Counted from the first letter of the stretch, positions 8,003 to 17,819 are shown. The stretch: DNA of 64,000 nucleotides from Leptospira ryugenii (GCF_003114855.1 NZ_BFBB01000005.1:62001-126000), one strand, 5' to 3'. A program made the numbers and translations. The notes: generated from the letters alone by a model not told the origin.

Positions 8003-9280
8003 CTAGGCTATCTTTTCAATATCACCACGTAGGATAGTGATGGGAGGTTCTTTTTTAAGAACTGTATCTTGTGTAACAACAACTTCCAGAACATCTTTTC
8101 GGGAAGGGATCTGAAACATTAAATCCATCATGATATCCTCTATGATGGCACGAAGGCCCCTGGCCCCGCTTTCTCGTTTGATCGCAGTCTCGGCAATAGC
8201 TGTGATCGCATCCTCTGTAAACTTGAGTTTCACACTTTCCAAATCAAACATCTTTTGGTATTGTTTGAGTAAGGAATTCTTCGGTTCGGTAAAGATAGAC
8301 TTCAAGGAATCAACTGTCAGCTCGTCCAAAGTGGCTACAATCGGCAAACGTCCGATAAACTCTGGTATGAGTCCGAATTTCATCAGATCGTCTGGGATCA
8401 CACCATGTATGAAATCTTCCTCTCCCTGTTTATGAGTTGCTGCGAGAGAATCAGATGAATGGAATCCTATCGATTTTACGCCTACTCTTTGTTTGATGAT
8501 CTGATCCAAACCAACAAAGGCTCCACCACAAATAAACAAAATGTTTTTGGTTTCTACTGGGATATATTCTTGGTGAGGGTGTTTACGCCCGCCTTGCGGT
8601 GGAACATTTGCTACAGTGCCTTCAATGATCTTTAAAAGTGCTTGTTGAACACCTTCGCCAGATACGTCTCTTGTGATTGAAGCTGAGTCTGACTTTCTAG
8701 AAATTTTGTCGATCTCATCAATGTAAATGATGCCCATCTCGGCTCTTTTGACATCGTTATCAGAATTCTGGATGAGCTTCAAGATGATGTTTTCCACATC
8801 TTCGCCGACATATCCTGCTTCGGTAAGTGCAGTTGCATCCACGATGGCAAAGGGAACCTTTAAGATCCTTGCCAAAGTCTGCGCAAGGAGAGTTTTCCCT
8901 GAACCTGTGGGGCCAATGAGCATGATATTTGACTTTTCTAGTTCGACATCTCCCGCCTTACGATCGTTATGGAAAATCCGCTTATAGTGGTTGTATACTG
9001 CTACAGAGAGAGCCTTTTTTGCGGTCTCTTGGCCAATCACATATTGGTCTAAGATTTTTTTGATTTCTAGAGGTTTTGGGATCTCACCTAAAATGGCAGT
9101 CTTTTCACCTGTTTGGGGTTCCTCGGCGATGATCTCATTGCAAAGAGAAATGCACTCATCACAGATATATACCCCTGGGCCCGCCACCAAACGACGGACT
9201 TCGTCTTGTGCCTTCCCGCAGAAAGAACAATGTAATTTTTCGCGAGAATTGCCAGTGCTCGTAGTCGGTCGTTTGCTCAT
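8003..9280 (-). CDS. clpX: ATP-dependent Clp protease ATP-binding subunit ClpX
   Basis: 425 residues, full length. The N-terminal zinc-binding domain has Cys18, Cys21, Cys40 and Cys43; the AAA+ core has Walker A GPTGSGKT (123-130), the GYVGEDV pore loop, Walker [11 protein letters not shown], and the [13 protein letters not shown] and SGARGLR regions. ClpX unfolds tagged substrates and feeds them into ClpP. It is last in the leftward run tig-clpP-clpX, 11 bases after clpP, with AAGGAG before its ATG. Nothing is missing from the family plan. Confidence 0.97.
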   Translation of the reverse strand: MSKRPTTSTGNSREKLHCSFCGKAQDEVRRLVAGPGVYICDECISLCNEIIAEEPQTGEKTAILGEIPKPLEIKKILDQYVIGQETAKKALSVAVYNHYKRIFHNDRKAGDVELEKSNIMLIGPTGSGKTLLAQTLARILKVPFAIVDATALTEAGYVGEDVENIILKLIQNSDNDVKRAEMGIIYIDEIDKISRKSDSASITRDVSGEGVQQALLKIIEGTVANVPPQGGRKHPHQEYIPVETKNILFICGGAFVGLDQIIKQRVGVKSIGFHSSDSLAATHKQGEEDFIHGVIPDDLMKFGLIPEFIGRLPIVATLDELTVDSLKSIFTEPKNSLLKQYQKMFDLESVKLKFTEDAITAIAETAIKRESGARGLRAIIEDIMMDLMFQIPSRKDVLEVVVTQDTVLKKEPPITILRGDIEKIA

Positions 9281-9291
9281 GGATAAGCTCC

Positions 9292-9891
9292 TTAGGCCTG
9301 GATTTGTTTACGTTCTTGGATGACGTTGTCGATGATTCCGTATTCCTTAGCTTCTTCTGCACTCATATAAAAATTGCGCTCTGTATCTCTTTGGATTTGG
9401 TCGACGGGCTTGCCTGTGTGCTTACCATAAAGGTCGATCAATTTGTCCTTGATCTTTACTATTTCACGGGCAGAAATCTCGATGTCGGAAGCCTGGCCGC
9501 CTGCGCCACCATAGGGTTGGTGCAACATAATCCGAGAATTGGGCAGTGCCGATCGTTTGCCTTTGGCGCCTCCTGCAAGGAGAAGAGCCGCCATTGAGGA
9601 GGCCTGTCCGATGCAGAGTGTGCGCACCTCTGGTTTGATGAGCTGCATTGTGTCGTAAATCGCCATACCTGAACTTACGTAACCGCCAGGGCTATTGATG
9701 TATAGATAGATATCTCTCTCTGGGTTTTCTGCTTCTAGGAAGAGGAGCTGTGCAGAAATGACATTGGCATAGGCCTCATCGATCCCTGAACCTAGAAAAA
9801 TGATCCGGTCTTTTAACAATCGGGAGAAAATGTCGTACTGACGCTCTCCTCGGCTCGTTTGTTCAATTACGTATGGCATTAATGTGGACAT
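9292..9891 (-). CDS. clpP: ATP-dependent Clp protease proteolytic subunit ClpP, atypical catalytic triad
   Basis: 199 residues, normal length. Nucleophile Ser99 (GQASSMAA) and His124 (IMLHQP) are present, but where ClpP normally has the third triad residue in T-x-R-D, this protein has Asn173 (DTERNFYMS; the codon AAT is at 9375-9373). Listeria ClpP1 is known to carry the same Asp-to-Asn change; such subunits are weakly active alone and work in mixed tetradecamers with a second ClpP. Leptospira is known to encode two ClpP proteins, so this may be the atypical partner. It lies between tig (2-base gap) and clpX (11-base gap), the classical operon order. Confidence 0.95.
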   Translation of the reverse strand: MSTLMPYVIEQTSRGERQYDIFSRLLKDRIIFLGSGIDEAYANVISAQLLFLEAENPERDIYLYINSPGGYVSSGMAIYDTMQLIKPEVRTLCIGQASSMAALLLAGGAKGKRSALPNSRIMLHQPYGGAGGQASDIEISAREIVKIKDKLIDLYGKHTGKPVDQIQRDTERNFYMSAEEAKEYGIIDNVIQERKQIQA

Positions 9892-9893
9892 AT

Positions 9894-11237
9894 TTACTCT
9901 TTCCTGCTCAGTAAGGTTTCTGCTTCTTCAGTGGAAACGGACTTTGCTGATTTTTTATCAACCTCAGCATAAACAAACTCATCTATTTTATCAAACAGGA
10001 ATTTGTCACGGTAGTAAGTTTCCGCCTTTTGTTTTTGGACTTCTTTTTTCAAGGCATCGACAGGAATTCCTTGCGATTGTGCCTCTTTTTCGTATCCTTT
10101 TTCCATTTCCTCGTCGCTCAGGCTGATTTTTTGCTCTTCTCCGATTTTATGGCGCACTAAATAGGTTTGGATTCGCTTTTCAGCCGCTGTGGCAAACGAA
10201 GCCTTCACCTCCGATTCTTCCTTTCCAAGCCGTTTTGCATAATCTGCAAGGCTCATCTGTGGCATATGAAACTCGTTCATAAAGTTCTGGAAAACGGATT
10301 GGGTTTCTTCGGCAATAAGACTTTCTGGAATGATAAACTTGCTTTCTTTGAGAATTTCAACGTATGCCTCTTCCAAGTTTTTTCTCTTTAGAGCTGCTTG
10401 GAACATTTCTGCTAGCTGTTTTTTGGTTTTGTCTTTTAACTCTTGCAAGTTGGCAGAACCATCAACTTCGGTAGCAAAGTCATCGTTGATTTCTGGATAC
10501 GTTACTCGATAAACGGCTGTTATTTTTACTTGGTACTGGTATACTTTTCCAGCTGACTCAGGTGAGGCTGGGTATACATCCGGGTATTGGAAAGAAAACT
10601 CTTTTTCATCATTCAATTTTAAACCCAAAAGTTCAGCATCAAAACCAGGAGGGTTGTTTGTATGCCCCATCTGGTATTTACCAGTCTGCAGATTTTCAGG
10701 GTATTCTTTGCCTTCTTCTTTGAACTTATATTGGATTTCTAAGAGATCATTTGCTTCTACAGGTTCAGACTCTTCTTTCAATGCATTGCGAGCCAAACTC
10801 TTTTGCATGGCTTCCAATTCTTTCGTAAGGTCTTCTTCCGAGATCTTAATCTCTACGGGTTGGATTTTGATCTTTTTCAATTTTGGCAGAGTCACCTCTG
10901 GCTTTGTATCATAAGTTGCCTTTGCCTTTGCACCCGTTTTTCGATCAAAGGTCTCCACTTGGAATTGCGGAATACGAATTGGTTTGTGTTCCAGTTTATC
11001 AAATAGCTCCGCCATCGCATGATTGAGCATAATATTGGCGGCATCGTCCATCACGGACTCCCCAAGTACTTTTTCCACCATATCAAGTGGTGCCTTGCCA
11101 GGCCGAAAGCCAGGGATCTTTACTTTGGCACTGGCCGATTGGTATGCTTTTTTGTAAGCCGAATTGACTTCCTCAGCACTGAAGGTAATGGTTAGATCAC
11201 AAGAAGCGTTGTTGTTTTTTTTTGCAGTAAATTCCAT
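9894..11237 (-). CDS. tig: Trigger factor, ribosome-associated chaperone and prolyl isomerase
   Basis: About 447 residues. The N-terminal ribosome-binding domain carries the signature [14 protein letters not shown]; a shortened FKBP-like middle domain (about 150-240) and the helical C-terminal arms follow. It shields nascent chains at the exit tunnel. The ATG at 11237 (MEFTAKK) is chosen over a TTG four codons upstream, as trigger factors begin about there; neither has a strong ribosome site. A tRNA-Gly gene lies about 70 bases upstream on the same strand, and clpP and clpX follow closely, so one transcript may carry tRNA, chaperone and protease. Confidence 0.95.
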   Translation of the reverse strand: MEFTAKKNNNASCDLTITFSAEEVNSAYKKAYQSASAKVKIPGFRPGKAPLDMVEKVLGESVMDDAANIMLNHAMAELFDKLEHKPIRIPQFQVETFDRKTGAKAKATYDTKPEVTLPKLKKIKIQPVEIKISEEDLTKELEAMQKSLARNALKEESEPVEANDLLEIQYKFKEEGKEYPENLQTGKYQMGHTNNPPGFDAELLGLKLNDEKEFSFQYPDVYPASPESAGKVYQYQVKITAVYRVTYPEINDDFATEVDGSANLQELKDKTKKQLAEMFQAALKRKNLEEAYVEILKESKFIIPESLIAEETQSVFQNFMNEFHMPQMSLADYAKRLGKEESEVKASFATAAEKRIQTYLVRHKIGEEQKISLSDEEMEKGYEKEAQSQGIPVDALKKEVQKQKAETYYRDKFLFDKIDEFVYAEVDKKSAKSVSTEEAETLLSRKE

Positions 11238-11310
11238 AGAAGGGTCCAATCTTAATTTTGTTCATCTTGGGGGAGGCAGGACAGGTCGAATTGTGCCCAA
11301 AACTCTGCTT

Positions 11311-11382
11311 AGCGGGAAACGGGACTTGAACCCGCGACCCTCTCCTTGGCAAGGAGATGCTCTACCGCTGAGCTATTCCCGC
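11311..11382 (-). tRNA. tRNA-Gly(GCC)
   Basis: Read on the minus strand this folds as a full cloverleaf: acceptor stem GCGGGAA/TTCCCGC, D-arm AGCTCAGCGGTAGAGC, anticodon stem-loop TCTCC-TTGCCAA-GGAGA with anticodon GCC, and T-arm GCGGGTTCAAGTCCCG. The discriminator position is T/U, and CCA is not encoded. It stands immediately before tig on the same strand. Confidence 0.96.
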
Positions 11383-11640
11383 AAGAACTTTGAGTAAATC
11401 CATAGTTTTTGGAAACAGGAGGGAGGCAAGGAAAAATCTGAGCGATTCTCCCTTAGTTTTTTGGATTTAGCAATCTGATTTTTGACAGAACCTAGACCTA
11501 GCTCGGAACAGTTTTCGAGAGCCTGAACATCTAACAATGATTACACTTTTTTTCTAAGGTAGACTGCTTCGAGCCTCCCGAAGGCGTTCCGGTTGCAAAA
11601 GAAAGCGCTGCAATGACTCTCGTGAGAAGAGAGTTTACAA

Positions 11641-12072
11641 ATGGTATGGGAATCCGAATTTCGGCGTATGGATGGTGCTTTGGAATTCAGAAATGCATTG
11701 CTCTGCATTGACGATGAAGCTTTGGTTTTACTTTCCTTAAAGACTGAGTTACGCCATCACTTTGCTAACCGGCTTGCTATCTACACGGCACTGGATGGAG
11801 AAGAGGCAAACCGTATCTTTGATTTTTGTATAGAAGAAAGATTTGAAAACCTAATCGTCATATCCGATCTCTTAATACCAGGAACTACTGGCATCCATCT
11901 GATAGAACAATTTCTACAAAAACAACATCCCTTTCATTTGGTTTTTGTCACAGGCACCGCACTTCCCAAGATTCCAAACCATTGGAGAGATACACTACTC
12001 AGTTACCAACAGTTCCCGAAACCTTGGGAACATAGCCTGCTTGTATCCCATATGGAAACAATTCTCATCTAG
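11641..12072 (+). CDS. Stand-alone response-regulator receiver domain protein
   Basis: 143 residues, little more than one receiver domain: acidic pair in LLCIDDEALVL, acceptor Asp in ISDLLIPG, Thr in VTGTAL and Lys in PKPWEH are all present, with no output domain. It probably relays phosphate or docks to a partner, like CheY-type proteins; the cognate kinase is not adjacent. Start uncertain: ATG 11641 has a purine-rich GAGAAGAGAG about 8 bases upstream, and a second ATG eight codons later is possible. The 258 bases upstream hold several small hairpins (for example GCCT-CCCGA-AGGC near 11575) but no clear promoter. Its 3' end overlaps the convergent esterase gene by 8 bases. Confidence 0.8.
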   Translation: MVWESEFRRMDGALEFRNALLCIDDEALVLLSLKTELRHHFANRLAIYTALDGEEANRIFDFCIEERFENLIVISDLLIPGTTGIHLIEQFLQKQHPFHLVFVTGTALPKIPNHWRDTLLSYQQFPKPWEHSLLVSHMETILI

Positions 12073-12742
12073 ACAAGGCTTGTCTTTGTTTTGCTATCCG
12101 TCTGAAAAAAGGTAAGGCCGTTTGGGCAACTAACTTATGCCCTTCTTCTGTTGGGTGGATCCCATCTTTTTGGTTCCATTTTCGTATACCTGCAACAGAC
12201 TCCAGTAAAAATGGCATGAGTTCTATCCCCTCTTCCTTTGCTAGCTCAAGGTATAAAGAATCAAAGGATTTTTGGTATGCCTTTCCTAAATTCGGAGTGG
12301 CTTTCATTCCTACTAAAAGTAAGGAACAATTTGGATACCTTGCCTTCACTTCGTGGATGATGGACTTTAGATTTTTTTTTGTAACTTCAGGGGAGATCCC
12401 ACGTAACATATCATTGGCGCCCAATTCTAAAACAAAGATATCGGCTCTTTCTTCCAAGACCCACTCTATACGCCCCAAGCCACCAGAGCTCGTATCTCCT
12501 GAAACTCCTGCATTGGTCATTTGGTAATCATAGCCTTCTTTTTTAAGTGCGTCTGTTACCAAACGAGGCCAAGCTAAATCGACATCATCTAAGCCATAAC
12601 CTGCTGTGAGTGAGTCACCAAAAAATAGAATGCGTGGCCTTGTGTCCTTTGTGTTCTCTTCACCCTTAAGGACTTTCGGGTCGCTTTCTTTTTGGCAAAA
12701 GAGAGTGAAAACCATAAGAAAACACAAAACCTGAAACTTCAT
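12065..12742 (-). CDS. SGNH/GDSL-type arylesterase or lysophospholipase (TesA family), lipoprotein
   Basis: 225 residues. A lipoprotein signal (MKFQVLCFLMVFTLFC) is followed by the four SGNH blocks: GDSLTAGYG with the catalytic Ser, a Gly block (GVSGDTSSGGLGRI), GANDMLRG with the Asn, and DGIHPTEEGH with the Asp-His pair. This is the layout of TesA/arylesterases, which hydrolyse thioesters, aryl esters or lysophospholipids in the periplasm; here the enzyme would be membrane-anchored. It lies 41 bases after the outer-membrane-like gene at 12784 on the same strand and is convergent with the receiver gene. Confidence 0.88.
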   Translation of the reverse strand: MKFQVLCFLMVFTLFCQKESDPKVLKGEENTKDTRPRILFFGDSLTAGYGLDDVDLAWPRLVTDALKKEGYDYQMTNAGVSGDTSSGGLGRIEWVLEERADIFVLELGANDMLRGISPEVTKKNLKSIIHEVKARYPNCSLLLVGMKATPNLGKAYQKSFDSLYLELAKEEGIELMPFLLESVAGIRKWNQKDGIHPTEEGHKLVAQTALPFFRRIAKQRQALSR

Positions 12743-12783
12743 CTTAATTTAGACGCACACAGATTGCCTGTCTCTTAAAAAAA

Positions 12784-14052
12784 CTAATACACCCCATCCG
12801 CATCGTAAAAGAAGGAAACACCAGGCATGATGTAAAACTCCGTGACTTGGTGTTTGATCGAGTTTGACATTTCAGAAACACCAAGCCCAATGCTACGTGC
12901 AGAATAATCTGTTCTCGGTACGGACCCAACAGTATCCCCGAGATAAAGAGGATAGGTTCTTTTCAAATCTTGGCGAATGATCCCTATATCCAAGGTGAAA
13001 CGACAATACCGGAAGGAACTTTCTATGTTAAAAACATAGCCTTTGTCTCGGACCGTTCCACCATACGCTGGTAATACGACAGCAAAATTACTACTACCAT
13101 CAATGAAGGACTCTTGGATGATCTGAGAACCGAGTACGGTAAAATCGCCCTTACGGTCCATCAATTCAACACGCCCTCGCAACTCCCACCAATCCCTCAG
13201 TTTAATTTTTGTATAAATTCCAGGGAGAATTCCCTTCATCGAATACTCAGCATTTGCATCGCCACCAATCGACCAAGTTGTCTTTCCAGGAACAGGAGCT
13301 TCTTGGCGGCTGGAGGAGTAGGAACCATATGTAATGTTATTGCGTTCGGTATAGCGGTGGAAGTTGAGTGAAGGCCCAATCATAAAAATCTTAGAAAGTG
13401 GGTGTGTATAGGAAAATCTCAAGTGAGAGCTCACACCTTCAAACCTTAAAAGACGATTCCCTTCAAATGCGCTCGCCCAATAATTCCCAGACCTGGGAGA
13501 AAAAAATTCATTGGAAGCGGGTAGGTCTCGGCTGTAGACACCCAATGTCGTATCCTCTGCCATCTGGATTTCGAATTTGTTTTTGTAACCGTACCGAATG
13601 TCCCAAAATTGTGAATCTACATTAAGGTCTTTCGGGCTCTTATAAGGTAAGACAAGGGGTGCCCCAGGTTCGGAGGTTTGGCGGAAAAATGAATTGATGA
13701 GCCATGCTTGGCCTGTTTCATTTAGGATCCCGGGAGATAGTTTGCCAATCCCCCAACCACCGCGCACCATCAGCCTATGTTCGTAGACCTGATTGAACTT
13801 TTGCATGGGTTCGAGATTCTTTGGATGCTCTTCTAATATAACATTCGTCCGAGGTTCTTCCGCAGGACTGTTGGGATCTGGTGCCTGTGCTACATTTGTC
13901 TTTGGGTCTTTTGTTTTGTGATTACTATGGTCTTGGGCATGAGGCACCTTTGGGTCTGTGTTTGGATTTGTCCCAACTTCTGACCAAACAGGATTCAATA
14001 CACAAAGAAAAAGGAAAAAGAAAGAAAATGAGATTCGGTGTGTGATTTTCAT
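12784..14052 (-). CDS. Putative outer-membrane beta-barrel protein, unrecognised family
   Basis: 422 residues. A cleavable signal (hydrophobic 7-22, VWS-EV) is followed by about 60 low-complexity residues rich in Pro, Asn, Asp, Lys and His, then alternating hydrophobic/polar strands rich in Tyr, Gly, Arg and aromatics (for example LLRFEGVSSHLRFSYTH), ending in Tyr. This is the look of an outer-membrane barrel, but I do not recognise the family and assign no function. The unstructured N-terminal linker is unusual for a simple porin. It sits 9 bases downstream of an OmpA-type lipoprotein gene, so both are probably expressed together and placed in the outer envelope. Confidence 0.6.
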   Translation of the reverse strand: MKITHRISFSFFFLFLCVLNPVWSEVGTNPNTDPKVPHAQDHSNHKTKDPKTNVAQAPDPNSPAEEPRTNVILEEHPKNLEPMQKFNQVYEHRLMVRGGWGIGKLSPGILNETGQAWLINSFFRQTSEPGAPLVLPYKSPKDLNVDSQFWDIRYGYKNKFEIQMAEDTTLGVYSRDLPASNEFFSPRSGNYWASAFEGNRLLRFEGVSSHLRFSYTHPLSKIFMIGPSLNFHRYTERNNITYGSYSSSRQEAPVPGKTTWSIGGDANAEYSMKGILPGIYTKIKLRDWWELRGRVELMDRKGDFTVLGSQIIQESFIDGSSNFAVVLPAYGGTVRDKGYVFNIESSFRYCRFTLDIGIIRQDLKRTYPLYLGDTVGSVPRTDYSARSIGLGVSEMSNSIKHQVTEFYIMPGVSFFYDADGVY

Positions 14053-14061
14053 GTTCAGACC

Positions 14062-14781
14062 TCAGTATACGATCCGAACAGTTCCGACATATATCTCTGT
14101 CCTTCTATTTTTCTTTTCGGCTAACATTGTATCAACGACCTTTCGCAAATCTGCGTAACCATCCACTTCCACAAATCTTTCTTCCGCGATGCTATGGCTA
14201 TTTTTTAATTCTGCCTTAACAGCAAACGAACGGTCTTTACTCAACTTTAGATTGCTTTGGAAAGAACCAACACTATCTGTATGGCCACCAATTCTGCAAT
14301 TGGTTTCTGGGTAAGCGACAAGAGCATCGGCTATCTTTGCAATCAATTCTTTTGCTTTTGGAGTCAAGGTTGATTTACCTGTAGGAAAAGCGACGTCCCC
14401 ATCGATGATGATCAATAACTCTCGCAATCGTTTTTTCTCATCCTCTATCCGCTTCAGGTCTACGCCCTTTGTATGCAAGCCCTCTGAAGTTTCTTCAAAT
14501 TTTGAGCCACTGTGTTCAAAATCATTGCGGATGCCTTGGTACAACTTTTCAAGATAGGAGGGAGTGCCAATATCTTCTAGAGCACCTACTGGAAGGCTAC
14601 CTAGAGGATCGTCCACCTTCGCGACTTGTTTGGGCTCCTCTTTGATTTCAATGCAACCACAAAATCTTTGGAATGTTTTGGATTTTGCCAAACTCGACTC
14701 CCCAAAGGACTTGCAACTAACAATAATTAATGATAAAAATATTAGAATAAGGTAAACTCGAGAAGAAAACAAATGGTACAC
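14062..14781 (-). CDS. OmpA-family peptidoglycan-binding lipoprotein
   Basis: 239 residues. Lipoprotein signal with lipobox IIVSC; a linker of about 90 residues; then an OmpA C-terminal domain (about 120-239) starting DGDVAFPTGKSTLTPKAKELI and containing GGHTDSVGS, the NLKLSKDRSFAVKAEL helix and NRRTEIYV. The Asp and Arg residues that grip diaminopimelate in this family are present. It should tie the outer membrane to the cell wall. The start is a GTG at 14781 with GAAGCGAAA just upstream; a TTG three codons later is an alternative. First gene of a leftward run with the barrel-like protein and the esterase. The 247 bases before it are shared with the divergent DUF1554 gene. Confidence 0.82.
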   Translation of the reverse strand: MYHLFSSRVYLILIFLSLIIVSCKSFGESSLAKSKTFQRFCGCIEIKEEPKQVAKVDDPLGSLPVGALEDIGTPSYLEKLYQGIRNDFEHSGSKFEETSEGLHTKGVDLKRIEDEKKRLRELLIIIDGDVAFPTGKSTLTPKAKELIAKIADALVAYPETNCRIGGHTDSVGSFQSNLKLSKDRSFAVKAELKNSHSIAEERFVEVDGYADLRKVVDTMLAEKKNRRTEIYVGTVRIVY

Positions 14782-14977
14782 TTTCGCTTCAATACTCCCA
14801 AAAACGTTTCGCTAGAGATACATTAAATTGGGATAGTAGGAACGCAAGGTCAAGGTTTTTCTTCTTTGCTTTGCTCATTGCCATGTTCTTTCCATAAAAT
14901 CCTAGAACTTATACGAGTCTTACAGAATTCGATTTGTACGAATCATGGGAAAAAATTGCCTTTTCTTTAGAAAATAA

Positions 14978-15007
14978 TTGATAGAATGGGAGAGCATGCA
15001 GTATAGA
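14978..15007 (+). promoter_or_regulatory. Promoter of the DUF1554 lipoprotein gene
   Basis: TTGATA (14978-14983), an 18-base spacer and TATAGA (15002-15007). Transcription would start near 15014, leaving a short leader with AGGAAAGG (15018-15025) before ATG 15029. Confidence 0.5.
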
Positions 15008-15012
15008 TGCAT
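14996..15012. promoter_or_regulatory. Inverted repeat centred on the -10 box; possible operator
   Basis: ATGCA (14996-15000) and TGCAT (15008-15012) are perfect inverted arms around GTATAGA, which holds the -10 hexamer. A dimeric repressor bound here would block the promoter; the arms are only 5 bases long, so chance is possible. Confidence 0.35.
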
Positions 15013-15028
15013 TCCCTAGGAAAGGTTG

Positions 15029-17812
15029 ATGAAGATGCGCAATGATTCAAAATTCTATATAGTTTTACTCCTAGGATGGATACTTTCCTTTAGTACATCT
15101 TGTAATGGGCAAAAAAACACAGCAGATAATGTTCTTTTTGGTATCAGTGAGCAGTATGAGCGTCTCCTCAATTCCGTAACGGGCACGAGTTCAACCTCTT
15201 CTAGTAGCACTAGTGCTCCAGCTTGCTCAACAGATATCACAGTTACTACGAAAGAAATCTTTCTTGCAGAGGACGGAGATGTCACGGCCGTCTATAGTAC
15301 ATCAACTGACAACAATTTGACGGAGACAGATACTGATGGAGGCACCTCCTGGGGGTACCGTTCCTTCGAAACATGCATCTATCCAAACACAGCATTTACC
15401 GGTAGCATAGAGATTCCGATCTCCTCCAATGGTACATATACAGGTAGAATCACGAGCACTCAAAATACTGCACCTAACGTGGGTCAGCCTTTACCCCAAA
15501 CCTTAACTTTTTCTGCAGAGGGAGTTGCCAATCGAAAATGTTTTCTCTTTACTCGCGCCAACGATGCAGTTCGCAACACCAAAGAAAACCCGCTTGTCAT
15601 TAGCCTTGGCAAGGTCGTGCAAAAAAATGCTGGTGGCTCGGTTGTGAGTGGTTTCTATACAGACAAAGACCCTTGCGATATATCTGTCATCCAAGACGAT
15701 GACGAAGGTCCAGGCATTCGTGTTTCCAATATCTCACAAGTCATGGAGGAGCCAGGCTCTTCTGTGCAGGCGGAAAACCGAGGGACATTCCGAGTGGTGC
15801 TCCGAACTGCGCCCACTGCCAATGTTACCATACCCATGAGTGAAACCGCTGATTCGGTGAACAGTGGCAACAGAGAGGGCACAATGGCACCCACAAGCCT
15901 TACCTTCACGACTGGGAATTGGAATATTGAACAAGTTGTCACAGTGACCTCTGTGGACGACCAAGAAATAGACGGACTCAAAACCTATATCGTTCGGACA
16001 CAAAGTACATCCAGTTCGGATAGTGAATACAATGGCATTGACCCACGCGATGTTGTGATCTACAACAAGGATAAGAGTGTACCAGGTTACGCCTTTGAAA
16101 AATGGGATGCGACAACCCAGACCTTCACTTCTACTGGTGGTAGCTCGACTGGTTATGCGACAGATGAGGCAAACCAAATGGGCACCACCTACAGTACCAT
16201 CAAAATCAAATTACGCACAAAACCAACTGCAAATGTCACTCTTTCTTTTTCCACAAATTGCGGTACAAAGTGTTCGATAGTCTCTCCCAATATGACTTTT
16301 ACTACCTCCAATTGGAACGATTACCAAACCTTACAAGTGCAAGGTGCTGCAGATGGAGCCGATGGGGGTAACCAAGACTACAATGTCACACTCACGGCAA
16401 GCTCGACAGACACGACATACAATACGACAGTGACAGAACCGAGTATCGTCATACGTTCCTGCGACAATGACAATACCCGACTGATCCAACCCTGCAACTT
16501 TTCGGGCTCACCCTTTGGAACCTCTGGCTCCCGTTTGAGTGGTGCCGAGCCTTCAGCTACCACACGCATTTGGCTCATCGCGAAGGCCTCACCAAGCTCC
16601 GATATCACGGTTGGGACAACATCCACCGATACGACAGAAGGAACTGTACCTGTATCTGTGAGCGTCACATCCTCCAACTACAACCGTATGATGACTGGGG
16701 GCACCAACCAAATCACTCTCACGCATGTAGATGATACCCTTGTGGATGGGAGCCAAAATTGGACGGTTACCACGGCTACCTCCACTGGTGGTCTGTCCTA
16801 TAATCCGTTGGATATCGAAGCGAGCACCACAGACAACGAAGCTTATTTTTATGTAAATGTTTCGGGCACAACAAGGGAAGGGACAACGAATGCGGCAACC
16901 ATCAGTGTTTGTTTAGGTGCCAACAATGCAGATACTACAGTTACTTTGAACATCGCATGTACGGTAGCCAGCGATGAATGTGGCACTTTGTCCGCATCCT
17001 CTATCACCTTTCCAATCAACAGCCGAGTCGCAGATGCCAATGCGAGTAATTCCGGTTGCCCCAATGACGCTAACAAACAAACGTTCACCGTTCAGGGATT
17101 TGATGATACCTTTGCGGACGGTACACAAAGCTTTACTGTCTCTCTCACCAAAGCCGCAAACGCAGATGGCAATTACTCTTCCGCTCCGAACCCAACGAGC
17201 CCTTCCGTCAACAATGAAGACAATGAACCAGCAGGCAAAGCTATCTTTGTGACTACCTCAACTTACAATGGTGAGATGACAGCGCAAGGAGTGGTTGGTG
17301 CAGACAACAATTGTAATACCAACAAACCAGGCTATGCTCCTTCCGGGACCTACAAGGCATTACTAGTGAGTGATAGCGGTGGGGGAGCAAACAATCCGGT
17401 CAATGATCGAAAGGTGGGCACCAATTGGGTGATTAGCCCTGGGCTCTACTACTACCGTTGTGAATCCGGGGCAAACAATTGCCGAGATGAAGGGAACCGC
17501 CTCTTCATTGCAGACGGATCTGGCTCCTTTAACCCAACGACCATGTCCACTGACTTCTCATCCAATGGTGCGCATGAGTTTTGGACGGGTTTGACAACAG
17601 GCATGGCACCAGCAACCCAAGCGGCCACACCAGCAGGCTGCGTGACCTTGAATTACAAACATAACTGCCACGGCTTCACCTACCAAAACTGTGATGCGAG
17701 CCCCTTCCAAGACCTATATGGCACAACCTGGATCCGCAATGCAGCTGGTTCAGTTACCACAACCGATCGGGTCTGCACAGGCTCCTACCGATTGATTTGT
17801 GTCCAACAGTAG
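15029..17812 (+). CDS. Large surface lipoprotein with Calx-beta-like repeats and C-terminal DUF1554 domain
   Basis: About 927 residues. Lipoprotein signal ending FSTSC, a Ser/Thr-rich linker, then four or five repeats of about 110-130 residues, each with a strand such as TAPTANVTI, a TSLTFTTGNWN-type strand and an acidic D-D-x-x-x-D-G turn (VDDQEIDG, VDDTLVDG, FDDTFADG) like Calx-beta domains that bind calcium. The last about 190 residues (from KAIFVTTSTYNGEM) match the DUF1554 module found in Leptospira surface proteins, rich in Cys and Gly. Probably an outer-surface adhesin-like or sensory lipoprotein; ligand unknown. AGGAAAGG precedes the start; a TTG one codon upstream and an ATG two codons later are alternatives. 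By eye the gene is richer in G and C than its neighbours. Confidence 0.85.
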   Translation: MKMRNDSKFYIVLLLGWILSFSTSCNGQKNTADNVLFGISEQYERLLNSVTGTSSTSSSSTSAPACSTDITVTTKEIFLAEDGDVTAVYSTSTDNNLTETDTDGGTSWGYRSFETCIYPNTAFTGSIEIPISSNGTYTGRITSTQNTAPNVGQPLPQTLTFSAEGVANRKCFLFTRANDAVRNTKENPLVISLGKVVQKNAGGSVVSGFYTDKDPCDISVIQDDDEGPGIRVSNISQVMEEPGSSVQAENRGTFRVVLRTAPTANVTIPMSETADSVNSGNREGTMAPTSLTFTTGNWNIEQVVTVTSVDDQEIDGLKTYIVRTQSTSSSDSEYNGIDPRDVVIYNKDKSVPGYAFEKWDATTQTFTSTGGSSTGYATDEANQMGTTYSTIKIKLRTKPTANVTLSFSTNCGTKCSIVSPNMTFTTSNWNDYQTLQVQGAADGADGGNQDYNVTLTASSTDTTYNTTVTEPSIVIRSCDNDNTRLIQPCNFSGSPFGTSGSRLSGAEPSATTRIWLIAKASPSSDITVGTTSTDTTEGTVPVSVSVTSSNYNRMMTGGTNQITLTHVDDTLVDGSQNWTVTTATSTGGLSYNPLDIEASTTDNEAYFYVNVSGTTREGTTNAATISVCLGANNADTTVTLNIACTVASDECGTLSASSITFPINSRVADANASNSGCPNDANKQTFTVQGFDDTFADGTQSFTVSLTKAANADGNYSSAPNPTSPSVNNEDNEPAGKAIFVTTSTYNGEMTAQGVVGADNNCNTNKPGYAPSGTYKALLVSDSGGGANNPVNDRKVGTNWVISPGLYYYRCESGANNCRDEGNRLFIADGSGSFNPTTMSTDFSSNGAHEFWTGLTTGMAPATQAATPAGCVTLNYKHNCHGFTYQNCDASPFQDLYGTTWIRNAAGSVTTTDRVCTGSYRLICVQQ

Positions 17813-17819
17813 CCACAGA

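Noticed and set aside
11383..11640. Possible structured RNA between tRNA-Gly and the lone receiver gene
   Set aside because: Several small hairpins but no known RNA family signature, and stems are short; mentioned only in the receiver entry.
15734..16177. 147-codon minus-strand ORF opposite the DUF1554 lipoprotein gene
   Set aside because: Arises from the low-stop composition of the repeat-rich gene; no motif.
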